From an uncultured Eubacteriales bacterium (GTDB lineage Bacteria; Bacillota; Clostridia; Oscillospirales; UBA644): a stretch of DNA of 64,000 nt. Both the position numbers and the translations under genes were made by a program. Numbering within the stretch: position 1 is the first letter of the stretch; every line of letters begins with the position of its first letter. The stretch spans positions 62,001 through 126,000 of the forward strand of contig URFZ01000003.1 in NCBI GenBank assembly GCA_900547165.1. Direction: 5' to 3'. The notes beneath the pieces are model-generated. The model was not told where the DNA came from and ran no database searches. It saw only the letters and a program-made list of their open reading frames with translations. Of this stretch, positions 32,207 to 41,455 are shown piece by piece.

Positions 32207-34675
32207 TCAGACACCGAGCTTAGATCTTCTGAGCATCTCGTTATCCGTGAAGTTGTGAGTCGCGGTATAGCCGGGAAGCGGAAGAATGCGCTCATGGATA
32301 GCGTCGATGATCCAATCAGCCTGCGGGAAGAAGTGCGTTTCAAGCTCGTGAGCGGGCGTGATCCAGTTTCTGGAGCCGACAACCGTAACGGGAGCGTCAA
32401 GGTAATCGAATGCAAGAGACTGAATGTTGCAAGCCATGTCTTTGAGAACGGAGTTTCTTTCAACAGCGTCGGAAGCAAGCAGGATTCTGCCGGTCTTCTT
32501 AACGGACTCAATAACGAGGTCATAGTTGAACGGAACGATGGAACGTGCGTCGATAACTTCCGCGGAAACATTGTACTTTTCCTGAAGAATATCAGCCGCT
32601 TCAAGCGCTTTGTAGAGCGTTGCGCCGACGGTAAGGATGGTGATATCCGTACCCTTTCTCTTGATATCGGGCTCGCCGAGAGGAATTTCGTAGTATTCGG
32701 TCGGAACTCCGCCTTCGTGGAATCTTTCGCCGAAGTCGTAAACTCTCTGGCTCTCGAAGAATACAACGGGGTCGGTTCCCGCAAGAGCGGAAGCCATAAG
32801 ACCTCTTGCATCGTAAGGAGTTACGGGGAATACGGCCTTCAAGCCGGGAATGTGCGCGATAAGCGCCGTCCAGTCCTGAGAGTGCTGTGCGCCGTACTTG
32901 GAGCCGACGGAAACACGGAGAACAACAGGCATTCTGAGAAGACCTGCGGACATGGACTGCCATTTAGCCAACTGGTTGAAGATTTCGTCGCCTGCGCAAC
33001 CTACGAAGTCGCAGTACATAAGTTCGATAACGGCACGGCCGCCTGCCATTGCATAACCAACGGCGGTACCAACGATAGCGGACTCGGAAATCGGGGAGTT
33101 GAACAATCTGTTATACGGAAGAGCCTCGGTAAGACCTCTGTATACGGCGTAAGCGCCGCCCCAATCACGAACGTCTTCCCCGTAAGTGATGAGCGTCGGG
33201 TCTTTATAGAATCTGTCTACGATTGCTTCAAACAGAGCGTCACGAACCTGGAATACCTTGTTCTTGGAAACGGGTTTGCCGTCTTTGTCAAATGCGAAAC
33301 GCTCTTTTCTTGCGATAGCCTGAACACGCGGGTTATCGGCAAGAGCCATACGAACTTCGGGTTCTCTGTCATCGAACTTTTCAACGTGCTCGTTGGAAAG
33401 CATGATCTTTTCGATCTGATCGGGAACAGTGAAGAGATCCATTCTCGGAGAGATCTTTTCATCAACCGCCATCTTTGTGATCTTGGTGATAAGGTCTTTA
33501 ACTTCGCCGTCGATAGCGGAGAACGCGTCTTTCTTTGCGACTTTCGCTTTAACGAGTTTGTCGCTGTAGCATTTAAGAACATCCTGCTCTTCCCAAGCCT
33601 TGACTTCTTCCGGAGTTCTGTAAGAACCGGAGTCGGAGGGAGAGTGACCGGTGTATCTGTAAGTAACGGTGTCGAGAAGTACGGGACCCTTGTTCTCTTT
33701 GATAAGAGCGATCTTTCTTCTCATTGCGTCGATAACGGCAAGAGGATTGTAACCGTCGATACGCTCTGCGTGCATCTGGTCGGGGTTGATACCCGCGCCG
33801 GCTCTTACGAGCAGACCGCCCCAAGGCATCGTTTCGCCGCTGGTCTGACCGCCCATGCCGTAGAAGTTGTTGAAGAAGTTGAAGATAACGGGAAGTCCTC
33901 CCTGGTAGGCTTCATCCCAAAGTTTGGTGAACTGGTCCATGGAGGAGAACATCATTGCTTCCCAAACAGGACCGCGTCCCATGGAGCCGTCGCCGATGTT
34001 GGAGATGCAGATACCGTTCTTTTTATTGACTTTCTTGAAGAGCGCCGCGCCTGCCGCGATGGTTGCGGAGCCGCCTACGATGGCGTTGTTCGGGTAAATG
34101 CCGAACGGGAGGAAGAAAGTGTGCATCGAACCGCCGAGACCTTTGTGGAAGCCGGTCTCTCTTGCAAAGATTTCCGCAAGAGCACCGTAAACGAGGAAGT
34201 CGATGGCAAGTTCTTTTGTGGATTTCTGATCTTTTTCAACGATCTTCAAAATTCTGCCGCCCATGAAGTTCTTCATGTAGTCGTAAAGATCGCTGTCGGA
34301 AAGTTTGTTGATGGCGGACATACCTTTTGCAAGGATCTCGCCGTGGCTTCTGTGAGAGCCGAAAATGTAATCGTCAACGCCGAGCAGGTAAGCCTGACCT
34401 ACCGCAGACGCTTCCTGACCCATGGAAAGGTGTGCCGGGCCGGGGTTGGAATACTCGATACCGTTGTATTCGGACTTTGTCTTTATCGAGTAAAGCATGG
34501 TCTCGAACTCGCGGATAACCGCCATATCGTGATAGATACGCATGAAATCTTCGGTTGAGAAGTTTTTCTTTTCTTCGGCTATCGTTTTGTTGTACTGGTT
34601 AAGGTCGATGTCCTTAAAAGAGAGTTTGCCGGGTTTTCTCGCTTCGTTGGGATCGACGAATTGACACTTAGGCAT
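32207..34675 (-). CDS. 2-oxoacid dehydrogenase E1, fused alpha-beta subunits
   Basis: This 822-residue thiamine diphosphate enzyme decarboxylates a 2-oxoacid and loads the acyl group onto the E2 lipoyl arm. The alpha part (1 to ~430) shows GPAHLSMGQEASAVG, FGSHRSHGEILAKG and the ThDP-binding NIGDGSMGRGPVWEA (228-240) ... NFFNN. The beta part (from ~483) shows LITYGEDVRDWGGAYAV, NSPISESAIVGTAVGYAMAGG and KYGAQHSQDW. An extra ~45-residue segment at about 120-165 separates SHRSHGEILAKG from GGSMH, making the alpha part longer than usual. With E2 and E3 genes adjacent, pyruvate is the likeliest substrate, but another 2-oxoacid or acetoin is not excluded. Confidence 0.92.
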   Translation of the reverse strand: MPKCQFVDPNEARKPGKLSFKDIDLNQYNKTIAEEKKNFSTEDFMRIYHDMAVIREFETMLYSIKTKSEYNGIEYSNPGPAHLSMGQEASAVGQAYLLGVDDYIFGSHRSHGEILAKGMSAINKLSDSDLYDYMKNFMGGRILKIVEKDQKSTKELAIDFLVYGALAEIFARETGFHKGLGGSMHTFFLPFGIYPNNAIVGGSATIAAGAALFKKVNKKNGICISNIGDGSMGRGPVWEAMMFSSMDQFTKLWDEAYQGGLPVIFNFFNNFYGMGGQTSGETMPWGGLLVRAGAGINPDQMHAERIDGYNPLAVIDAMRRKIALIKENKGPVLLDTVTYRYTGHSPSDSGSYRTPEEVKAWEEQDVLKCYSDKLVKAKVAKKDAFSAIDGEVKDLITKITKMAVDEKISPRMDLFTVPDQIEKIMLSNEHVEKFDDREPEVRMALADNPRVQAIARKERFAFDKDGKPVSKNKVFQVRDALFEAIVDRFYKDPTLITYGEDVRDWGGAYAVYRGLTEALPYNRLFNSPISESAIVGTAVGYAMAGGRAVIELMYCDFVGCAGDEIFNQLAKWQSMSAGLLRMPVVLRVSVGSKYGAQHSQDWTALIAHIPGLKAVFPVTPYDARGLMASALAGTDPVVFFESQRVYDFGERFHEGGVPTEYYEIPLGEPDIKRKGTDITILTVGATLYKALEAADILQEKYNVSAEVIDARSIVPFNYDLVIESVKKTGRILLASDAVERNSVLKDMACNIQSLAFDYLDAPVTVVGSRNWITPAHELETHFFPQADWIIDAIHERILPLPGYTATHNFTDNEMLRRSKLGV

Positions 34676-34698
34676 AATTTATAGTCCCCTTTCTTACA

Positions 34699-36075
34699 TT
34701 ACACTTTGAATTGGAAAAGACCTTCGCGAAGTATCTCGCAAACGGTGGGATGCGGGAATATCATCTGACGGAGTTCTTCAACTCTCATCTCGCTCTCAAT
34801 CATAAACACCGCGCCGAAAATAATCTCGGACGCATAGTTGCCTATCATGTGAACGCCGATGATATTGTGATACTTCTTGTCCATGACCATCTTGCAGATG
34901 CCGTCGTTGATACCGCCTTCGGTCTCGGCAACATATCTGCCCGAATATTTCATCGTCAGGTTAACGACTTCATAGTCGATACCCTTCTGCTTGCAGCTGT
35001 CTTCGGTCTCGCCTACACAGCCGACTTCGGGAGTTGTATAGATAACGGACGGAACAGCCTCGTATCTCATAACGTCCTTTTTGCCGAGCATGTTGTTTAT
35101 CGCAACTTCGGACTCTCTGTAAGCAACGTGAGCAAGCATCATTTTACCGTTTACGTCGCCTGCGGCGTATACGTTCGGAACGTTGGTTCTGCAATATCTG
35201 TCAACCTTTATCGCGCCTCTTTCAACTTCGACGCCGATGGTTTCAAGTCCGATGTCCGCGCTGACCGCTCTTCTGCCGATGGAAAGAAGAACTTTGTCTG
35301 CGGGAACGGATTCGGTCTTGCCATCTTTTTCATATTTAACGGCATCTGCTGTTACTTCCGTAACTCTGCAGCCGAGGCAGAACTCAATGCCTTTCTTCTT
35401 ATAGTTTTTAAGAAGAACATTGGAAATATCTTTGTCGGTCGGACCCGCTATCTTGTCGAGCATTTCGACAACGGTAACTTTGCTTCCGACACTGTTATAA
35501 TAGGAAGCCATTTCAAGGCCGATAACACCGCCGCCGATAATGACGAGTTTTTCGGGAACGGCATCAAGGCTGAGTATTTCTCTGTTTGTCAGAACAAAAC
35601 CGCTTGCAACGCCCTCTTTGACACCCGGAATCGGGGGAACGACGGGTGCGGAGCCGGTTGCGATAAGAAGTCTTTTCGTCGTCAGCTTTTCGCCGTTCAC
35701 TTCAACCGCATATCCCTCGGGAGTTCTTCCCGCGATTTTGCCGACGCCTTCGATAACGGTGACTTTGTTGGCTTTCATAGCCGCACCGATACCCGCAACA
35801 AGCTGTTTGACCACCTTGTCTTTTCTTTCGACAACGAACTTATGGTCGTAGGAAACGTCGGCAGCTTTTACGCCGTACGCTTCGCCGTGTTTTGCATATT
35901 CAAGAGCCTTCGCGCAGTAAAGCAGCGATTTGGACGGAATACAGCCTTCGTTAAGGCAAACGCCGCCGAGCGCTCTTTTTTCGATAACGGCGGTAACAAG
36001 TCCTGCATGACCTGCGCGTTCCGCCGCAAGATAACCTGCGGGGCCGCCGCCGAGTACGATAAGATCATAAACCAT
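34699..36075 (-). CDS. lpdA: Dihydrolipoyl dehydrogenase (E3)
   Basis: This 458-residue flavoprotein reoxidises the E2 lipoyl group with NAD. It has FAD motif LIVLGGGPAGYLAAERA at the N-terminus, redox disulfide GGVCLNEGCIPSK (Cys40, Cys45), NAD motif VIIGGGVIGLEMASYY, VYAAGDVNGKMMLAHVA, and the C-terminal catalytic His-Glu in IFPHPTVCEILREG. It lies between E2 and E1 with gaps of 12 and 23 bases. Confidence 0.96.
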   Translation of the reverse strand: MVYDLIVLGGGPAGYLAAERAGHAGLVTAVIEKRALGGVCLNEGCIPSKSLLYCAKALEYAKHGEAYGVKAADVSYDHKFVVERKDKVVKQLVAGIGAAMKANKVTVIEGVGKIAGRTPEGYAVEVNGEKLTTKRLLIATGSAPVVPPIPGVKEGVASGFVLTNREILSLDAVPEKLVIIGGGVIGLEMASYYNSVGSKVTVVEMLDKIAGPTDKDISNVLLKNYKKKGIEFCLGCRVTEVTADAVKYEKDGKTESVPADKVLLSIGRRAVSADIGLETIGVEVERGAIKVDRYCRTNVPNVYAAGDVNGKMMLAHVAYRESEVAINNMLGKKDVMRYEAVPSVIYTTPEVGCVGETEDSCKQKGIDYEVVNLTMKYSGRYVAETEGGINDGICKMVMDKKYHNIIGVHMIGNYASEIIFGAVFMIESEMRVEELRQMIFPHPTVCEILREGLFQFKV

Positions 36076-36087
36076 TTGTCAATCCTC

Positions 36088-37437
36088 CTATTTCGCAAGA
36101 AGAAGAGAGAAGTTCTCAAGGTTCTTGCAAAGCGCTTGCAGGAATTTCGCGGCGGGCGCGCCGTCAAGTGCTCTGTGGTCGAACGTAAGAGAAAGTCCCA
36201 TCGCCTTGTAAGGAACGAGTTGACCGTTTACGACTTTGACTTTTGTCGTGATGGTGTCAACACCGAGAATACCGGTCTGCGGCGGGTTGATAACGGGAGT
36301 GAAAGATTCGATTCCCATTGCGCCGAGATTGGTAACGGTGAACGAACCGCCGGTCAAAAGATCGGGGTTGATAGAACCGTTCTGTGCGTCGGTGATAACC
36401 GCTTTTGCCGCCTTGGAGAGGTCGTTCAGAGACAGAGTTTCCGCCTTGAATACGGTCGGAACCATAAGTCCTCTCGGAGTGTCAACGGCAATACCGAGGT
36501 TGACATGATTGAAAAATACCATTTTGTCGTCGTAGAAGTGCGCATTCAGTTCGCGGAAAGCGGGAAGCGTCTTTGCAACGGCAAAGAGGATAATATCGTT
36601 AAGCGTAATGTTCGCAAAGCCGAGCGCGTCTTTGTTTTCCTTGACTTTGGCTCTGAATGCGGAAATCTCGGTTGCGTCGAACGACGTGTTGAGAGTAAGC
36701 TGAGCCATCTCGGAAAGAGACTTGTGCATGGATTTTGCGATAACTTTTCTGATGTTCGGGAGTTTTTCTTCAACAAACTCGGGAACATCGGATGCCGCGG
36801 TCTGTGCAGCCTGAGCGGGTGCGGCGGGAGCGGTAAGATCGGAAACGCGAACTCTGCCGCCGATACCGGTGCCGTCAACTTTTGCGTCAAGACCGAGATA
36901 ACCGTTCATCGCGGCGGGCGTTGCGCCTATACCGCTTTCGGCAAGAGCTCTGACGTCTCTTTCGATAATTCTTCCGTCCGGTCCGGTCGGAACGGCATAT
37001 CTGTAATCGAGAGACTGTTTCTGCGCAAGAGCCTTCGCTCTCGGAGAAATCTTAACAAAGCCTTCTGCAGCCTCGTCCTTTGCGGCGGGTTCCGCAACCG
37101 CAACGGGCGCGGAGGGTTCATCTTTCTTTACTTCCGCAGCGGGCGCGGAGGACTCTTCCTGAGCGGCGCCCTGAGGTCTGAACTGAGAAACATCTTCGCC
37201 CTCGTTACCAATAACGCAGACGTTCAGAAGACACTCAACGTCGTCTCCCTCTTCGAAGAACGTTTCAAGCAGCGTGCCGGCGACCGTAGCCTCCTCGTCG
37301 AAAGCGGCTTTATCCGTCTCATAAGAGAAAAGGATATCTCCGACAGCTACGGCATCGCCCTTATGTTTATGCCATTTCGTAATGATACAGCTTTCAACAG
37401 ACTGTCCCTGTCTCGGCATAATTACAGGTGTTGCCAT
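36088..37437 (-). CDS. 2-oxoacid dehydrogenase E2 acyltransferase
   Basis: This 449-residue protein is the core of the complex. The N-terminal lipoyl domain (1 to ~78) carries the lipoylated lysine Lys43 in YETDKAAFDEE. An Ala/Pro/Glu-rich linker follows, then the E3-binding domain (ISPRAKALAQKQSLDYRYAVPTGPDGRIIERDV), an extra segment ending GIGGRVRVSDL, a second linker, and the catalytic domain with NITLNDIILFAVAKTL, GGSFTVTNLGAMGIESFTPVINPPQ and the HxxxDG motif in DHRALDGAPAAKF. It is the first complex gene after the reductase gene, 77 bases apart. Confidence 0.95.
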   Translation of the reverse strand: MATPVIMPRQGQSVESCIITKWHKHKGDAVAVGDILFSYETDKAAFDEEATVAGTLLETFFEEGDDVECLLNVCVIGNEGEDVSQFRPQGAAQEESSAPAAEVKKDEPSAPVAVAEPAAKDEAAEGFVKISPRAKALAQKQSLDYRYAVPTGPDGRIIERDVRALAESGIGATPAAMNGYLGLDAKVDGTGIGGRVRVSDLTAPAAPAQAAQTAASDVPEFVEEKLPNIRKVIAKSMHKSLSEMAQLTLNTSFDATEISAFRAKVKENKDALGFANITLNDIILFAVAKTLPAFRELNAHFYDDKMVFFNHVNLGIAVDTPRGLMVPTVFKAETLSLNDLSKAAKAVITDAQNGSINPDLLTGGSFTVTNLGAMGIESFTPVINPPQTGILGVDTITTKVKVVNGQLVPYKAMGLSLTFDHRALDGAPAAKFLQALCKNLENFSLLLAK

Positions 37438-37475
37438 AAAATCACTTCCTTAATGAATTATTTTTTTATGAAACA

Positions 37476-37507
37476 GGTACAGAGGACCGTTTCCGCTCCC
37501 CTGTACC
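37476..37507 (-). terminator. Intercistronic hairpin between sorE-like gene and E2
   Basis: On the - strand an 11-bp stem (GGTACAGGGGA with TCCTCTGTACC, one G-T pair) encloses a ten-base loop directly after the upstream stop. It has no T-run, so it more likely sets relative mRNA levels than stops transcription fully. Confidence 0.45.
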
Positions 37508-37514
37508 GTTAATG

Positions 37515-38783
37515 TCATATTTCTTTTGCGTTCGCAAGCAGATACTTTTCAGCCTCTGCGCACCACAGACCGTTGTGAGCCTTGGTTATCTTTGCAAGTT
37601 CGGCAAAGAACGGATCGTGCTTTCCGACATCTTCAAAATCGGCAATTGCGGTCAACGGGATATTTTTATGCGTGTAAATGAGCTTCTTGCCGCCGGGGAT
37701 CTTGTCAAGATTGATCGTCGTTTCAACAACAGCGTTAAGACCGCCGACGTGGGTTATCATAGCCGCGGGGTTGATGGTTCCGGTCTCCATAAGTTTAAGA
37801 GACTCTTTCATATCGTCCGTGTTGCCGCCGCTGGTTCCGACAACGTGGGTGGAACTGTAATGCACGTTGTAGAAGTTGAACATCGCGGAGAAGTCCGTCT
37901 TGGTCGGACCCGCAAAGAAGTTCAGACATCCGTCTTTTGCAAGAATAGCGTCAGCCTGTTCAACAACAGCCTTAACGGGAGCAAAGGCAAAGACATCGTT
38001 GAAGCCTTTTCCGTCGGGAGTAAGGCTCTTCAAGTATGCAACGGGGTCAGCCTGCTCTGCGGTATTGACATACATAAGTTTTACGCCGTGCGCGGCAGCA
38101 TCTTCAACGGTGAAGATGGACGCAGCTCTTTCAAGTCTTGCGGTGTCAATGTCCGTAACAACGAGAAGAGACGGTCTTCTGTCGCAATGCATGGCGTAGT
38201 CTATCGCGCCCATGCCCATGGGACCAGCACTTGCAAGGAGAGCAAGAGAACCGCCCTCAACGATACCCATGGAGTGAACGTAAGAGCCCTGCGTTGTGTG
38301 GTAGTTTGCGTGATAACCGCCGACGATGCAACTCATCGGCTCGGCAAGAGAACCGTAGAAGAATGCTTCACCCGCATAATCAAGCAGGCAGTTGCTTTCC
38401 ATAACGCAAGCGGGAATTACGATATACTGGGAATCGCCGCCGATGTATCTGAAAGAATAACCGGGAGCGGCATAGGGGTCGTTCGGAAGGTTCATTGCCG
38501 GCTGAATGGAGAATTTCTCGCCCGCCTTGAACTTGTCCTGCCATTTTGCGCCGACTTTCATAATTTCGCCGCAAAATTCGTGACCGATGATAATAGGTTC
38601 CTCGGCAATATTGTTGGGAACACGTTTGTGATCCGCGCCCTGCATTGCCGCTTTATGAGAAGACATACAAATACTGTCGGATACGACTTTTGCAAGAATC
38701 TCGTCGTCTTTGATTTCGGGAAGTTCGAATTCGTCGAGTCTGAGGTCGTTCTTGCCGTAAAGTCTTACAGCCTTGTTCAACAT
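37515..38783 (-). CDS. Zinc-dependent MDR dehydrogenase, sorbose-1-phosphate reductase (SorE)-like
   Basis: This 422-residue medium-chain dehydrogenase closely follows the SorE pattern I recall from enterobacterial sorbose operons: LRLDEFELPEIKDDE, HKRVPNNIAEEPIIIGHEFCGEI, YHTTQGSYVHSMGI, GFNDVFAFAPVKAVVEQADA, GCLNFFAGPT, NFYNVHYSSTHVVGTSGGNTDDMKE and IPGGKKLIYTHKNIPLTAIADF. SorE reduces L-sorbose-1-phosphate to D-glucitol-6-phosphate. No sorbose transporter is nearby, so the true substrate may be another keto-sugar phosphate or polyol. It is the first gene of the operon that contains the dehydrogenase complex and has a consensus promoter and a GGAGG site. Confidence 0.85.
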   Translation of the reverse strand: MLNKAVRLYGKNDLRLDEFELPEIKDDEILAKVVSDSICMSSHKAAMQGADHKRVPNNIAEEPIIIGHEFCGEIMKVGAKWQDKFKAGEKFSIQPAMNLPNDPYAAPGYSFRYIGGDSQYIVIPACVMESNCLLDYAGEAFFYGSLAEPMSCIVGGYHANYHTTQGSYVHSMGIVEGGSLALLASAGPMGMGAIDYAMHCDRRPSLLVVTDIDTARLERAASIFTVEDAAAHGVKLMYVNTAEQADPVAYLKSLTPDGKGFNDVFAFAPVKAVVEQADAILAKDGCLNFFAGPTKTDFSAMFNFYNVHYSSTHVVGTSGGNTDDMKESLKLMETGTINPAAMITHVGGLNAVVETTINLDKIPGGKKLIYTHKNIPLTAIADFEDVGKHDPFFAELAKITKAHNGLWCAEAEKYLLANAKEI

Positions 38784-38815
38784 TGGAAAATACCTCCGTA
38801 TAATTATATATATAA

Positions 38816-38844
38816 ATTATATCAAATTTATAGTTAAAAGTCAA
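38816..38844 (-). promoter_or_regulatory. Promoter of the sorE-like/pdh operon
   Basis: On the - strand, TTGACT (38844-38839) and TATAAT (38821-38816) are 17 bases apart. The ATG follows about 33 bases later. Confidence 0.88.
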
Positions 38845-38869
38845 TGGTAAACATACGAAAATGTGGATT

Positions 38870-39355
38870 TTACGACTGACTTTTCGTAATTTTTTTCTTT
38901 TTCTTCCGCAGTTCGCGAAGTTTCAGAAAATATTCATGGAGGAGTTCGTAGCACTTCTCTTCTTCATAGCCGAATTCGACGTTTACCTTATGGTTCAAAC
39001 CCATTTTGGACAAGTCGCAAACGCTGCCGAAAGCTCCCGATTTTTCATCGTGAAGCCCGACATAAACGTTTTTTATTCTCGAATTCATAATCGCGCCGCC
39101 GCACATTGTACACGGCTCGAGCGTAACATACATATCGCAGTCGATAAGCCGCCAGCCGCCGAGTTTTTTGCAAGCACGGTTTATTGCCGTAATTTCAGCG
39201 TGTTTCAGGGCATTTTTGTCGTTTTCGCGCCTATTGTAGCCCGAAGCGATAACTTTACCGTCATGAACAATGACGCACCCTACGGGAACATCGTCTATCG
39301 CACACGCCTTTTCGGCGCATTTGAGCGCACGGAGCATAAATTTGCGTTCGTACAT
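38870..39355 (-). CDS. tadA: tRNA-specific adenosine deaminase
   Basis: This 161-residue deaminase converts wobble adenosine 34 to inosine in tRNA-Arg(ACG). The zinc site is HAE (His52, catalytic Glu54) and PCTMC (Cys82, Cys85), with the downstream NSRIKNVYVGLHDEKSGAFGSVCDL block typical of TadA rather than other deaminases. The ATG at 39355 overlaps the argS stop; a GTG one codon upstream is possible. The C-terminal tail is very lysine-rich. Linkage to argS is fitting because both act on arginine tRNA, though this may be chance. Confidence 0.93.
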   Translation of the reverse strand: MYERKFMLRALKCAEKACAIDDVPVGCVIVHDGKVIASGYNRRENDKNALKHAEITAINRACKKLGGWRLIDCDMYVTLEPCTMCGGAIMNSRIKNVYVGLHDEKSGAFGSVCDLSKMGLNHKVNVEFGYEEEKCYELLHEYFLKLRELRKKKKKITKSQS

Positions 39356-41025
39356 CACATATGCTCCGGTGCGGTGACTTTGATTATTCCGAGAACGTTT
39401 TCGAGCGTTTGTTTTACCGCCTTTATCAGAGCGATTCGCGCGTACATCTTATCGGATTCTTCGCATTTGACACGACATCCGTTGTAAAAGCTGTGGAAAG
39501 AGGACGAAAGATCTACCGCGTATTTGGTCATAAGCGAAATATCATAGCTCTGCGCTGCCCGGACAACCTCTCCTGTAAACAGAGCAAGCTGTTTGACAAG
39601 TGCTTTTTCCTGAGGTTCGCCGAGCGCCGACGTGCATTCGCGGTCACACGGAACGTTTTCATCTTTCAGACCCGCCAAAATGCTGCAAATACGCGCGTGC
39701 GCATACTGAACATAGTAAACGGGATTCTGATTTGTCTGCGAAACGGCAAGGTCAAGGTCAAAGTCAAAGTGAGAGTTCGGCTCACGCATATTGAAAAAGA
39801 AGCGTGCCGCATCTATGGGAACTTCTTCAAGCAATGTCACAAGTGTTATCGCCTTGCCCGAACGCTTGCTCTGCTTTGTAACCTCTCCGTCTTTGATAAG
39901 ACGAACCATCTGAATAATAACGGCATCGAGTTTTGAAGCGTCAACTCCGAGCGCGGTAAGCGCGCCTTTAAGTCTCGGAACATAACCGTGGTGGTCTGCG
40001 CCGAGAACGTCTATTGCCTTGTCATATCCGCGTGTAACGAGTTTGTTGTAATGGTATGCAATGTCGGGAACAACGTAAGTGTAAAGTCCGTTTGAACGAA
40101 CGAGAACGAAGTCTTTTTCACAACCGAATTCGGTCGCCTTGAACCAAACCGCTCCCTCTTGTTCATAGGTATAGCCCGATTCAGTGAGCATTTCAACTAC
40201 TTTTTGAGCCTGTCCGTCTTTGTAAAGTTCGCTTTCTCTGAACCAACGGTCGTATACGATACGGTATTTTTTCAGATCGCGTTCAAGCGCTTCCACGTTT
40301 TTCGGAAGCGCAAATGCAACAAGTGCCTTTTTACGTTCGGAATCTTCCGCCTCGACATATTTATCGCCGTAAATTTCAGCAAATGCCTTTGCGTGTTCAA
40401 CGATATCTTCGCCGTGATAAGAATCCTCGGGCATTTCGATGCCGTCTTTGAAAAGTTGCAGATAGCGGAGCGAAAGGCTCAAACCGAATTTTTCAATCTG
40501 ATTACCCGCATCGTTGACATAAAACTCTCTGTCTGCTTTATAACCCGCAAAATTAAGAATGGAAGCAAGGCAGTCGCCGTTTGCGCCGCCGCGCGCATTT
40601 CCTATGTGCATGGGACCCGTCGGATTTGCGGAAACGAACTCAACAAGTACGCGCTTGCCCTCTCCGAAATCGCTCTTTCCGTAATTCTCACCCTCGGAAA
40701 GAATGCCGTCAACAACCGACTTCGAAAATTCGGGACTGAGTTTGAAGTTTATGAAAGCACCCGCAACGGAGACTTCGGAAAACCATGAATCGGTCGGAAG
40801 CCTGTCCACGATTTCTTTTGCTATCTGCTGCGGTGCTTTTCTGAAAACTCTCGCACCGAGCATAGCGGCATTGGTCGCAAAATCGCCGAAAGACGCATCT
40901 TTCGGAATCTCAACGGTAAATTCATATTTTTCAGCCTGCGGCAAAGCGCCGTCAGACTGTGCTTTTTCAATCGCGGCATTTACATTTGCCGTTATTTTTT
41001 CTTTTACCTGCTTAAAAAAATCCAT
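39355..41025 (-). CDS. argS: Arginyl-tRNA synthetase
   Basis: This 556-residue class I synthetase uses the ATG giving MDFFKQVKEKITANV, with AGAGG upstream; a TTG two codons earlier sits too close to that site. It has an N-terminal additional domain, the HIGH-like motif FVSANPTGPMHIGNARGG, VNDAGNQIEKFG, GADHHGYVPRLKGA, the KMSK region replaced by TKQSKRSGKAITL, and a helical anticodon domain with YVQYAHARICSI. It sits between DUF1934 and tadA, as the argS/ywiB pairing in Bacillus. Confidence 0.96.
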   Translation of the reverse strand: MDFFKQVKEKITANVNAAIEKAQSDGALPQAEKYEFTVEIPKDASFGDFATNAAMLGARVFRKAPQQIAKEIVDRLPTDSWFSEVSVAGAFINFKLSPEFSKSVVDGILSEGENYGKSDFGEGKRVLVEFVSANPTGPMHIGNARGGANGDCLASILNFAGYKADREFYVNDAGNQIEKFGLSLSLRYLQLFKDGIEMPEDSYHGEDIVEHAKAFAEIYGDKYVEAEDSERKKALVAFALPKNVEALERDLKKYRIVYDRWFRESELYKDGQAQKVVEMLTESGYTYEQEGAVWFKATEFGCEKDFVLVRSNGLYTYVVPDIAYHYNKLVTRGYDKAIDVLGADHHGYVPRLKGALTALGVDASKLDAVIIQMVRLIKDGEVTKQSKRSGKAITLVTLLEEVPIDAARFFFNMREPNSHFDFDLDLAVSQTNQNPVYYVQYAHARICSILAGLKDENVPCDRECTSALGEPQEKALVKQLALFTGEVVRAAQSYDISLMTKYAVDLSSSFHSFYNGCRVKCEESDKMYARIALIKAVKQTLENVLGIIKVTAPEHM

Positions 41026-41035
41026 TTCCAACCTC

Positions 41036-41455
41036 TCACACGTTCGGTTTTACGTTTATTTGCATGATGTTTTTGCTCGCGGACGAGCAGTTGCGATCCA
41101 TGTAATATTCAACTTCGACGCTTCCGCCGTCGTCGGTCAGATTCGACCGTACACTGTATGTGTCAATACCTATCTCAAAATTTTCAAACGCCGCTTTTCC
41201 CGGGAAATAACAATAGTGTTTCTTTCCCTTTTCAAGAACGAAATCAGCAAGTTTTGACGTTCCGTCGGCACAAATACTCAAACCTAAATCACTCACGGAC
41301 AAGCGCAGTCGCTTTGCCGAAAAAGTTTTCTCGTCGGGGCTGTCGAAAACAAAATCATAGCCGCCGTTCCGTTTGCGCATGGAAGCAACCGTATAAAGAT
41401 TTGAAGTTTCTATTCCGTCTTTCAACGAACGGATATTAAGTTTTACTTTTTTCAT
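41036..41455 (-). CDS. DUF1934 family beta-barrel protein (YwiB-like)
   Basis: This 139-residue protein (KKVKLNIRSLKDGIETSNLYTVA..., RLRLSVSDLGLSICADG, GIDTYSVRSNLTDDGGSVEVEYYMD) fits the DUF1934/YwiB family, calycin-like beta barrels encoded next to argS in many Firmicutes. Function is unknown. Its start overlaps the ddl stop by four bases. Confidence 0.85.
   Translation of the reverse strand: MKKVKLNIRSLKDGIETSNLYTVASMRKRNGGYDFVFDSPDEKTFSAKRLRLSVSDLGLSICADGTSKLADFVLEKGKKHYCYFPGKAAFENFEIGIDTYSVRSNLTDDGGSVEVEYYMDRNCSSASKNIMQINVKPNV

Noticed and set aside
31658..34558. A 966-codon open frame on the + strand
   Set aside because: It lies almost wholly opposite the well-supported E1 gene, has a protein-unlike composition with frequent Cys, Arg and Ser, no ribosome site and no recognisable domain; it follows from the codon bias of the real gene.
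34711..37512. A 933-codon open frame on the + strand
   Set aside because: It is antisense to E3 and E2 and matches no family; same explanation as the frame opposite E1.
37512..38837. A 441-codon open frame on the + strand
   Set aside because: It is antisense to the sorbose-phosphate reductase-like gene, without ribosome site or motifs.
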